Below are positions 55,257 through 64,000 of a stretch of DNA of 64,000 nt, piece by piece (within the stretch, counting starts at the first letter, position 1; each line of letters begins with the position of its first letter). The translations under genes and the position numbers were made by a program. Source of the DNA: Pleurostoma richardsiae. Its lineage: Eukaryota; Ascomycota; Sordariomycetes; Calosphaeriales; Pleurostomataceae. The stretch is taken from assembly GCA_030052745.1 (NCBI GenBank), contig JANBVO010000015.1, forward strand, positions 124,001-188,000, in the 5' to 3' direction. The notes beneath the pieces were generated by a model, which saw nothing but the letters and a program-made list of their open reading frames with translations, was not told where the DNA came from and did not search any database.

Positions 55257-57714
55257 ATGGAGGCCGTCGGCGCCGGTGCGAGCGTTCTCGCATTCGTTGT
55301 CCTAGCCATCCAATCCGCCAAGGCAGCCCACGGCGTGTTCTCGTCTCTCCAAGAAGCACCTGCCGACGTCGCGAGGCTGGCGGATGATGTGCTCTTCCTA
55401 CTCGGAATCCTGGAACGCCTGGTTACTCTCAAGGATGCACACTTCAGCGCGATCCCGGCGTCTGAAGTCCAAGCCCTTGAGAATCTGATGAAGAGCTGCT
55501 ACGCCGCGATCTCCGACATCGCCAAGCGCGTGGCGAGTCTCTCTTCCTTTCCCTCGGACAGAAGCGCCAAGCGGTTCCTCAAGAATCTCCGTGCTGTGAT
55601 TGGCGAGAAGGATGTTGGTCGTGCAACAAGTCTCATCCGAAGCCAGGCAGTGAAGTTGAATCTCTTTCTCGCCCTGGTGCACACGCAAACTACAGCTTCT
55701 GAAGCGACAACACGGCATGCGAAGGCGGATGAGATGTCCGAGCTGCTCCGAAAGCTAGTATGCGACGTCGAGAAGCTTCAGTTTGACCAGCAAAGAGTGA
55801 CAGACAAACAGTCAAGCGCCAGTGCAAAAGTCCGCACTGGACTTAGGGACAGCATCCGTCGTCTGTCGGCCCTGAGTCGAGCCAGTGACATCATGGATGC
55901 CGAGGAGGCAGAGCATATCATTGACGATGTGCAGACACTCTTGCGAGCCACCCGAAAACGAGCACACGAAGACTCGGATGACGACGACACTGAGGAGTGC
56001 GGAAGGCCGGCAACCCTGCTGCCAGAAACAGTCAGCTTGTCGAAGGATATCAAGCTGTTCGAAAGCCTAACCGCTGTAGCCGGAACATTATATTTGAACC
56101 AGGGACGTGCTTCAGAGGCCACAGAAGTGACAGTCGTGCCCCTTCCCTGCGGCGCCGCCTTGCGCCAGCAACGCTATAGGAAGCGGCTCCGAACCGACGA
56201 AGGAACAGCGATGGTCAGTATGAGGAGAAGCGAGTGGATCGACCTGGATAGCAAAACTGGAAGTGATGTTGGCTCCAGACTGAGCTCAAAGACCAGAATT
56301 CAAATCAGAGACTTCACGGGCCGCCTAACTTTCCGTCCGAACCAGGCTCCGTATCTGATTACCGCCACTACTACACGACTGCACGCTCATGGGCGGACTG
56401 TGCTCCTTCCAACCAATCTATCGGTCCACCCGGTTCTGCCGAAGTCGTCACTGGTGTTCGAGTTGGTGAAGAACGGCGATCTGCAAGCGTTCAAGGAACT
56501 TCTAGACGCGCGAGCAGCCACCATATGGGATCATGACGAGGATGGGCTTTCTCTGCTTCATGTACGATAAGACGCTCCCCATTCACCACGTTCGAATACT
56601 AGAGGCTTATTTTATTTCCTAGCATGCCGTGCGGCAGGTTCAGCCCGCCATGTGTCAGTTCCTTGTCGAAAGTGGCCTGGATGTGGATGAAGTCTGCGGT
56701 CCAGTATTAGAGTAGGCGCAGCCCAACGATTGCTTGGTTGTTTCCTGGATAAGCTGACTGAGTCAAATCTGCAGCACACCGCTCACCTTGATCTCTACGA
56801 CACAGTACTCTGGACCTCGACTTGAATGCGCCAGCATTCTCCTGGAGAATGGTGCTGATCCTACGATTGCGTCCAAGCGTACTGTGAGCCCATTTAGGGC
56901 GGTCGAGCCAGTCCCACACTTATTAATCACAAGGCTTGGCCGGCATTTCATCCAGGGCGAAATCAACGAGCCGAACCACGTGGCAACGCCAATGCAACTA
57001 GTCGCTAGCATAGGAGACGGAAGCGGCGACCACTACGACTGGCTGATGTTCTCGGCCTTAGTCGACGCCGGTGCAACAGTTGAAGGCGTAAATTCTGTTG
57101 AAGGTAGTCGATTTAAGATCTTCGGGATGACGACCTTCCAAATAGCGCTCTCCCACGCCCACTATCCAGGAAACAACGACGAACGGGACGCATTAATCTT
57201 CCTTATTCAGTGTGGTGCAAATATTCACGCAGAGGATTTAGAGGGGAAAGCAGCTGCTTACTATGCTTACACGAGAAAGCTCTGGATAGACTGTAGTAAC
57301 AGGTGCTGGGATTGTCGGAGATCCCTTGGTGGCTACCGTGGTGATCTATTCGACGCCGTGCTCGTTGCTTGTGGGCACGACCTGCGCCAATTTCGGAAGG
57401 ATCATTCCCGTAAGCCCCGTTGGACAGACCGATATCAGCGCATCCACTTCGAGCAGCTCTGGGAAGGCCGTGAGCATCTTTGTCCATACTGGGACGACGC
57501 TGTATGGCCGGCATCCGGAAGCAACGCGGACTACGACTTCGAGCGCTCCTGCCCCGAGTGTTGTATATGTGGCGAGGGGGTGCCCACGGCCCTCGACAAG
57601 GTGGATATGGGTGTATCAACATCGGATGAGTCAGACTCGGGAGACTCGGGAGACGAAGACACAGATGGGCCAGATGAGGAAGTCATGGACGAATCAGATG
57701 AGGAAAGCGAGTAG
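55257..57714 (+). CDS. HeLo-like N-terminal domain protein with ankyrin repeats and Cys-rich C-terminus
   Basis: A 777-residue protein with exons 55257-56561, 56623-56711 and 56775-57714. Residues 1-230 are a helical domain starting MEAVGAGASVLAFVVLAIQS, with APADVARLADDVLFLLGIL. This is the pattern of the fungal HeLo-like N-terminal domain found on NLR/STAND immune proteins. A coiled, charged middle (about 240-330) contains an acidic/basic nuclear-type run RKRAHEDSDDDDTEE. Ankyrin-like units lie at about 410-500 (LVKNGDLQAFKELLDA, LLHHAVRQVQ, ASILLENGADPT), with more at 560-625 (FLIQCGANIHAEDLEG). Near 638-645 CSNRCWDC and near 720 CPECCICGEG suggest zinc binding. The last 45 residues are very acidic. 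There is no NACHT or NB-ARC domain between the ends. Confidence 0.8.
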
Positions 57715-57940
57715 GAAGGTGGAGGGCACACGCAGGAAAACTTGTTGCTCGCGCAGCAGGCATCTGTTGTTGGGCAGTAGTAGTGCCTAATGTAGAGTAA
57801 AGAGGCAACGTTGTCTGGTAGACGTCATTGCTAGGCGAGGCATTTTAAAGAAAAATGCGTACCTAGGTAATGGGAGAAATCATGAACAATCCCTTCGCAT
57901 TATGTCACCTCACAATGTGTGCCGACTTCGCATTCTCTGG

Positions 57941-59416
57941 TTATGATCTCGGCCCCCTGATACCAAATGGCTTGTTGTCGTACATCTTGGCGTCACCCTT
58001 TGTCTCAGGATTGTCCACATCTAAATCCCACTTATCTGGGACGGCAAGCCCAGCATCCAGGTGATGCTTGTTTAGCAAGATAGAGATGCCGTCGCGGTAG
58101 AGCCAGGGGTCGTTCGTTCTCCGCTGCCAGTCCTCCAGCCGAGTCCTCAAGTCCTCAAGAACCGTGGCAGACTCAGGATCCTTTGCCAGGTCTTTTACCT
58201 CAGCAGGGTCGTTGTCCAGATCGAAGAGTTGTTCGGCGGGGCGGAAGAAGTAGTCCTTAAGGGGTCTTTGGCCGATCATCTTCGGCTCCGTATCGGCATT
58301 GCGAATGTCCTCCCAGGTGAGCGAGCCGTAGATGTCGTTGGCAAAGGGGAAGTCTAGGCGCCAGGCGATGTTCCTGTGGTACTTGTACCGGCGCGTCCGG
58401 ATGTACCGTGTCGGCCAGTAGTTGGTGGATTCGTGGAAGGTGTGCGAGCCGAATACGTGATCCCACTCAGCCAGCCGCTCCGTGGCGCCGAGCACCGGCA
58501 GGAAGGACCGGCCGGCCCGCTCGCTCTTCAGCTGATTGAACTCGGGCCCAAGCGTCCACTCCAGGATGGTGGGGAGCACGTCGACGTACGACACTAGGTT
58601 CGGGTTCACTGACGAGGGAAGGTCTGGGTGCTTGATGATTAGGGGCAGGCGGGTGCCGGCATCAAACAGGGTGGTCTTGGAGTTCATGAAGGGCGGGCCG
58701 TTGTCGCTGATGAAGATTACCAGCGTGCTGTCAGCAAGGCCAGACTCGTTCAGCTTCTTCATAATCCTGCCAACTCCCTGGTCTAAGCGGCTGATGGCCT
58801 CCGCATAGCTCGCGAGCTCCTGGCGGACACCCGGCGTATCACCTAGGAACTCTGGGATCGTCATGTCCTCGGGCCGGTACTTGACCTTCTCGATCGTCTC
58901 ATCAAATTCCTCATCATTGCCGAACCCGCCCCTGGTGCGGTCGCGGTGAGGATCATGGTACCCGACCGTCAGCCAGAAGGGGCGCCCGTCCTCCTTCGAC
59001 GCCTCGAAGACTTCCGCTGCCCTGTCGGCGCTCCAGAACACGTCTCGCGTCAAGCTCTCCGCCTTGAACTCCCAGGGGTATACAGCGTCAGGGCCAACAT
59101 GGATCTTGCCGACAATGCCGGTGAGGTAGCCGTGCCGGGACAGGACGGCGGGGCCGGTGTCTACATGGTCGAAGGTCATGAAGTGGTGCTTGCCACTTTG
59201 CAGGCCATACTGCCCGTTCTGGTGCGTGTGCATGCCCGTGTAGATGGTTGAGCGGCTGCCGCTGCAAGATGCCGTGCTGGCGAAGGCATAGTCGAACCGG
59301 ACACCCTCCGACGCGAGCTTGTCGATGTTGGGTGTCTTGATGTACGGGCAGCCATAGCATCCCAGCTGCTTGCCCAGGTCGTCTGCGACGAGCAGGAGAA
59401 CGTTTTTGCGGGCCAT
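57941..59416 (-). CDS. Sulfatase, sulfamidase (SGSH)-like, no signal peptide
   Basis: A 491-residue single-exon sulfatase. It begins MARKNVLLLVADDLGKQLG, with metal-binding Asp12 and Asp13 at the very N-terminus, so there is no signal peptide. The active-site block is CSGSR (51-55), where Cys51 would become formylglycine; the usual Pro of CxPxR is Gly here. GMHTHQNGQYGL, GKIHVGPDAVYPWEF, GYHDPHRDR, SRLDQGVGRIMKKL and VIFISDNGPPFMNSKTTLFD follow. From memory the closest animal relative is heparan N-sulfatase (sulfamidase). Fungi do not make heparan sulfate, so another sulfamate or sulfate ester is likely. Being cytosolic would need a cytosolic way to form formylglycine. The 226 bp between this gene and the upstream ankyrin gene hold both 3' ends. 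Confidence 0.88.
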   Translation of the reverse strand: MARKNVLLLVADDLGKQLGCYGCPYIKTPNIDKLASEGVRFDYAFASTASCSGSRSTIYTGMHTHQNGQYGLQSGKHHFMTFDHVDTGPAVLSRHGYLTGIVGKIHVGPDAVYPWEFKAESLTRDVFWSADRAAEVFEASKEDGRPFWLTVGYHDPHRDRTRGGFGNDEEFDETIEKVKYRPEDMTIPEFLGDTPGVRQELASYAEAISRLDQGVGRIMKKLNESGLADSTLVIFISDNGPPFMNSKTTLFDAGTRLPLIIKHPDLPSSVNPNLVSYVDVLPTILEWTLGPEFNQLKSERAGRSFLPVLGATERLAEWDHVFGSHTFHESTNYWPTRYIRTRRYKYHRNIAWRLDFPFANDIYGSLTWEDIRNADTEPKMIGQRPLKDYFFRPAEQLFDLDNDPAEVKDLAKDPESATVLEDLRTRLEDWQRRTNDPWLYRDGISILLNKHHLDAGLAVPDKWDLDVDNPETKGDAKMYDNKPFGIRGPRS

Positions 59417-60143
59417 CCTTCTGCTAATTGATCAGGGGAGGCAAGCACCGATTCCCTTTCCAAGTCCTTGTTTCCGGCTTCTAGCAGTTCATGAAGAGAG
59501 GAAAGCCAAGTGAAAGAAAGCGACGCCAAATGCATCCCAGTCAGAACGTGGAGCTGCAGTGGCTCTGCAGGGATAGATGCTAACAAACTAGACAGCTCTA
59601 GCGTCGCTGCCGAGGTCGGAGAATCAGAAGCAGGTAAAGAAGAGTTCAGGGCCGTAATAGCCCGTGGTCCTATCCTACACACAAGGTTTACTACGGAAAT
59701 GCCTGTACTGAGAAGGATTGCGCTGGGCGGAGTGGTACGAGGAATCTAGCTAATAGAGGATGGCGTAGATCTAACTGCTGCAGGAAGAATCGGGAGAGGT
59801 GAGATCGGTTAGGGTGCTCATTGACGTAATCTTAGCAGCAAATGTCGTGATCGAGAGGGCCTGCTGGCTGCATGTTACCGTCGGAAATAAGCAGATCTGT
59901 GATAGGTGCCGTAAGACGTCCTGGGTGGATTGATACCATCACTGCTATTGTATGGTTTCGCCAGATTTTGCTTCTCGAAGTAATCATGCCTTGCTTGAAA
60001 TGAGCTGCGTGACTGCGGTACGATTGAGACCTCTACAACACAAGTATCTGCTGTCAAAGAGCTTCTATGGATTGGTGATATCTCCTTGGTCCAACTTCAT
60101 CCCTCGCCGCCTCCAAACTCATCTCTAAGAGTAGGTCGTGAAT
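59417..60143. other. Intergenic, no gene seen
   Basis: About 730 bp with the sulfatase promoter and the 3' end of the rhamnogalacturonase gene, both transcribed leftward. No gene supported. Confidence 0.4.
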
Positions 60144-61952
60144 CTAAAAGCTTCCCCAGTAATGCTTGTCGTAGTCGCCATGTGGTCGCCACAGCGGCGC
60201 AGGCTTGTATACCGGGATCGGGATGTTGGCTGTCATAGTTAGGCACTGAGAGCGATCAGGTACAAAGAGACTTCAATTAATTCACTTACTCCCGTATCCC
60301 GTGTTTGGGACAGCCCAGGTCGGCGAGGGCGGCACAACCCAGTCCGTGGGTGAGGCAGTAACAGTAATAGTGCTTGTATAGGGCACCGGTGTCTCGCCTG
60401 GCGCAAGCGTCTTGATGCCATTGTTGGGACCGTAAGAGTTATCTCCCTTGCCGAAGACGTTATTGATCTTGTTCACGACGTAATCATCGGTTTCGGTCCA
60501 CACGGAGAACTCTTCCACGGTCACGTTTGTCGCGAATGTTAAGTCGTTGGCAACCAAGTAGAGCGGTGGCCGCTGAACTCCATTTGCCACAGAACCTGCG
60601 AGACGATGAGTACCGCAGCGAGGTTAGAATTAGATGTATCTATTTGGGTGCGTACCAGAGAAGTTCCTGAAGACCAAATTGCTCAATGCCACTGATCCTG
60701 TATCTGGGGTGTTGGTGTTCTGCCAGTACTGGTTGACATTCATGCCGTATAGTGATGCCTTGGACCGGAAGTTCTCGAACGTGACGTTGGTCACATAGCC
60801 CGAGCCGCCGGGGTACGTCTTTATGAAGGCTATGTTATTGCCCTGTATAATGCTGATGTTCCTGGCATGCTATGAGAGGGGTGTCAGCTGCGAGGATTCA
60901 TCTTCATCTGGCGTTAGACTGACAATATTGGCAATCGACGCAGAGACATTAAGACCGCCTATAGAGATGCCGGAGCCAGCCTGGTTGCAGATGAGATTTT
61001 CTACGAGGGCGTGGTTGGATGGACTCTTGACAGAGACACATTCGTCTCTGTTTGTCACCTGGGGGACGTTAGCTGATGCAAGACTGGCTTGTAGGGCGGC
61101 GATATCCCACTTCGATGTCATGGACCCAGTAGTTGGTACCGACAACGTCAACTCCATCATAAGAGCCAAGGTTTGCTCCTCTGATGGTCAGGTGATAGAC
61201 CTCGAGGTTGACCGCAAAGTCGAAGACAATGTGGAACTTGGGGCTATCTACCAGAATCAGATCATGGACCGAGGCGTTGATGGGTGAGATCAGCCGAATT
61301 AGGCGCGGGCGAACAGTACTATTTCCAACTTGTTAGCGCGATAACGTCATGAGATAAGGATTGATCAGTGGTAACGGACTTGTTCGAGTTGCGATAGATG
61401 TAGCCCTGGCCCTGGAAAGCGCCTTTACCGGTCGATGAGTAGAACTCAAAATCGGCAGCTGTGCTGTGTAAGTTCGACTTCGCAGGTCTTTGGACAAAAT
61501 CTGTGCGTACCATTGACTATGACAAGTCCGTTTTCTAGAAACAGGTGATCACCCTCACCGTTAATGGTGTCATTCAACGGCTGAACTCCTGCATATCCCT
61601 GCAATATCAACTCACGGTTGACTGAGTAGTTCCCGCCATACGCAAGGCTAATAAGGCCCTCGAGTTGAAACGCCCAGTTTGTCGCATTGCTCAAAACAAC
61701 AGATCTGTTGAGAAGGTATTCACCCTCTGGAACAACAAGTCTGCTTCCTGAGTTGTTCAGCACACACTCGCTGAAGGTCGCTTCTAGTGCATCTGCAATG
61801 TCCGTAGAGTTGTCATTGATGGCGCCGTAGTCTAGGACATTGCACTCTCGGGTCTTGTGGGACAGAGCAGTTGTTGGGCCAACGGGGCCTATAAGCTGAG
61901 CGGTGGACAAGCCCGCTAGGTGCAGAAGCAAGTAGGACGAGTGGGCCTTCAT
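60144..61952 (-). CDS. GH28 rhamnogalacturonase, seven exons
   Basis: Cleaves the backbone of rhamnogalacturonan I in plant pectin, secreted. Exons: 61952-61511, 61458-61380, 61318-61111, 61058-60924, 60869-60656, 60595-60290 and 60229-60144, in phase and giving 489 residues. A signal peptide (YLLLHLAGLSTAQLIG) precedes CNVLDYGAINDNSTDIADAL, the beta-helix start. Next come DGVDVVGTNYWVHDIEVTN, the catalytic Asp-Glu in RDECVSVKS, SGISIGG in place of the polygalacturonase GHG, and FIKTYPGGSGYVTNVTFENF in place of RIK. These are rhamnogalacturonase rather than polygalacturonase forms. A Thr/Pro-rich stretch (TSTITVTASPTDWVVPPSP) lies near the C-terminus. The donor of intron 2 (GTCCGT) is unusual. 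Several N-glycosylation sequons. Confidence 0.88.
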
Positions 61953-63405
61953 TTTGAATCATATAAATAGGCTTGTTTTGAGGCCGTGATGGTGAGTCTC
62001 GTCATGTAAGAGCCGCCTTGCATCACCAAAGACTGCGGCGAAAGAGCATTTACTATAAAGTTAAGATACATATCTATTCCACACATTGGGACCAGGTCTC
62101 ACACAAGGGCAAGGATACAATTTCGTCATCTCAATGAGATTGCCATCACGGTTGCAGGCCGAGCATAGGAAGGTGCCTACCATCGCAGTAAGGACAGCTA
62201 CGAATTATCCACTTACATGGGTGCCTTCAGTCCAAGTGATGTTGGCACTGATAGTGGAATACGCTGTTAGTAACGAACCTGGGTTCGAGTGATGGGTCTT
62301 GCCGATCTCTTAGGATTCAAAAGCACTTATTCCACACTACGCACTGCGTGAATTTTCCCGTCGGGCTGGCGATTTTGTCGTTTCTCGTACGACAATGGAG
62401 GAACGTGGATGGCTAGCGAAGCAAAGCATAGGTGCGAGATTTGCTCTGGCGGCCCGAGTCACCGCAGTGTGCAACACCGAGCCTAGTGCTCCGGATCATC
62501 GACCCCAATCCAGGGCCATGCGCTACCAAGAATCTTGTCCCACGAGTAAGCTTTAGCCAAGGGGTTGGCAACGGCCAGGCATATGCTCCGCTTCCATGCC
62601 GGTAGGGCGGGATAGTTGAGTCTAGGCGATGGCGTGCGAGGCGCTCATCGAACCAGCTAGGCTTATCCGAGAAGGAGAAACATTCTCCTCTGTGCTCATC
62701 AAGGTCGCTTGGAGCCTTTTGCACCTTTTGCTTCCGGCTAGCGGTCAGCGGCGGTAATTGCTGTAGTAGGAAGCCCATAATCCTGCCTGACGCGGCAAAG
62801 CGGCATACATACAGGCCGTGAAAACTCGTGCTCAACAGCACCGCAACCGGCCTCTTTTCCCATCCGGGACATCTTCTCGAGGCAGCACGGTGTAGGCCAG
62901 TGAGTGGTCGAGTCGAGACAGTTTAGGCCGGCCTTCCATTGGTGGAATAATTGTTGACGCCATACCATCTCCGCCTTGCCTCATCTGCGCCTGTCAGCCC
63001 TTTCCCACCGCCCAAGACAGAGAGCAGCAGCTAATACGGCGGGCCGATAACCACAGCCGGCCCAATGCAGTGGAACTCAACGGCGTGGCAGCGGCGTGGC
63101 TTTCTGTGGCTTTTCGGTACCGCTTCTAGAGTTGCCAACTAATGCGAACCCCTGATGGCTAGTAACCTCATACTAATGCGCGCGTTAAAATGAGGTTTTG
63201 GTAGCAAGCCGTTCTTGGCCTCTTAAGGTATGATTTTGGTTACGATTATGGACTCATTGGTGGGATAGTCAGGAGGAGATTAGGTGTTCACAATTGTCAT
63301 TCGTATGTTCTCTCCGGGCTGGCCTTGCACTACACGTCTACCTATGATTCTCTATAATCTAGGTCCTTGGAGTACTATTCATACCGACTTTAGGAGCGCA
63401 CTGGT
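61953..63405. other. Intergenic, no gene seen
   Basis: 1.45 kb holding the rhamnogalacturonase promoter and the 3' end of the second transporter. The string ACTAATGCG occurs twice at about 63138 and 63172. No supported gene. Confidence 0.4.
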
Positions 63406-64000
63406 TTAGCTGTCAAAGCGGAAGTCAAGCCTCTTGTTGCCCAGATTCTCGTGCTCCTCGAGGTACCGTGCCTTCTCGTCGTTAGACATTGCGTCCCACA
63501 GGGTGCGTTTCTGCTTGTTCCTCCAGGCATAGTAGGCCTTAGCCAGCACGTAGGCGGCGATAGTGGCGACATTAATGGCAATGAGCTGGCTGTTACCGCG
63601 GTGGTACAAGGGTTTGTCATCCTCGCGGTAAATGTTAGAGGAAGCGATGCCGGACAGCTGGATGGTGATGTTGTAGAGGGCGGCGCTGACGGCGCGGGTG
63701 CGTACGGCGTTACTCAGGCGAGAGCACCACGAGACGTGCGCCGCGTGCATGGAAGGCCAGCCTAAGAGGATGAAACTAAGTGCATACTGGCCCCAGTGGT
63801 TGTGGCTGAGAGACTCGCCCATCTTGTACTGGATAATGAGCAGAGGGAGAGTCCACAACTGGGAGAAGACGCCGATGATCGAGATGTCGCGGAACCGCTC
63901 CGTCAGGTAGGTGATCCACAGCAGGTTGATGGAGGCGAACACGGTAACAGGGATTCCCAGCAGGGTGACTTCGAAGGTGCTGAACTTGATCGCCTTGAGT
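63406..64000 (-). CDS. MFS transporter, Dal5 family, C-terminal part (5' end beyond the window)
   Basis: 198 codons of a second anion:cation symporter run off the right edge, open from base 64000. Visible are IPVTVFASINLLWITYLTERF, HNHWGQYALSFILLGWPSMH, a following helix pair with SWCSRLSNAVRTRAVSAAL and NITIQLSGIASSNIYREDDKP (Dal5-family helix 11 region), then AAYVLAKAYYAWRNKQKRTL and the tail LEEHENLGNKRLDFRF, typical of Dal5-like carriers. The substrate is unknown. No breaks are visible in the part seen. Confidence 0.85.
   Translation of the reverse strand, partial: LKAIKFSTFEVTLLGIPVTVFASINLLWITYLTERFRDISIIGVFSQLWTLPLLIIQYKMGESLSHNHWGQYALSFILLGWPSMHAAHVSWCSRLSNAVRTRAVSAALYNITIQLSGIASSNIYREDDKPLYHRGNSQLIAINVATIAAYVLAKAYYAWRNKQKRTLWDAMSNDEKARYLEEHENLGNKRLDFRFDS

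Noticed and set aside
62270-62300. GGGTTCGAG, another T-loop-like string
   Set aside because: No T-stem or acceptor stem pairing.
63130-63185. Repeated ACTAATGCG as possible insertion footprint
   Set aside because: Only nine bases and no element between the copies.

Overview
The window looks like nuclear DNA of a filamentous ascomycete (Pezizomycotina, probably a Sordariomycete). The evidence is many short GT-AG introns of about 45-95 bp with CTAAC-like branch sites, mostly GC-rich coding sequence, genes on both strands without operons, and fungus-restricted families: DUF3431, Dal5-type MFS, HeLo-like/ankyrin protein, fungal protoglobin, Zn2Cys6 regulator. I see 26 protein genes that look intact where the window covers them (two run off the edges) and one decaying regulator gene. 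I found no rRNA, convincing tRNA, CRISPR array or intact transposon.

Left end (1-7.4 kb): a nitrilase on the minus strand, then a homoserine O-acetyltransferase, a nine-exon aspartate kinase and a membrane-anchored ketoreductase-like SDR on the plus strand. Pairing the first enzyme of the aspartate pathway with the O-acetylhomoserine-forming enzyme matches FUB3/FUB5 of the fusaric acid cluster. This is the best candidate for part of a specialised-metabolite cluster, which would continue beyond base 1.

8-22.3 kb: general cell functions, namely a Golgi/ER GH47 mannosidase, an App1-type phosphatidate phosphatase, a GST with two possible starts (one giving a mitochondrial-type presequence), a fungal protoglobin, a DUF3431 membrane protein, a DHA1-type MFS transporter and an unknown secreted protein.

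22.3-45 kb: gene-poor, accessory-looking DNA with an unknown membrane protein, a secreted arylsulfotransferase-family protein, the decaying Zn2Cys6 gene, a bacterial-like aldose dehydrogenase SDR, a Cps1-type family 2 glycosyltransferase, an aldo/keto reductase, a ten-exon Dal5/pantothenate-type transporter, a 3.8 kb stretch without a recognisable gene, and a sugar transporter.

45-64 kb: a P-type H+-ATPase with an acidic insert, a metallo-beta-lactamase-like protein with an altered metal motif, an aquaglyceroporin with a long N-terminal extension, a HeLo-like/ankyrin/Cys-rich protein, a sulfamidase-like sulfatase without signal peptide, a seven-exon GH28 rhamnogalacturonase, and the C-terminal part of a second Dal5-type transporter.

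Exon borders were worked out by hand from reading frame, splice consensus and remembered family sequences. They are predictions, but wherever given the phases add up to an open frame.
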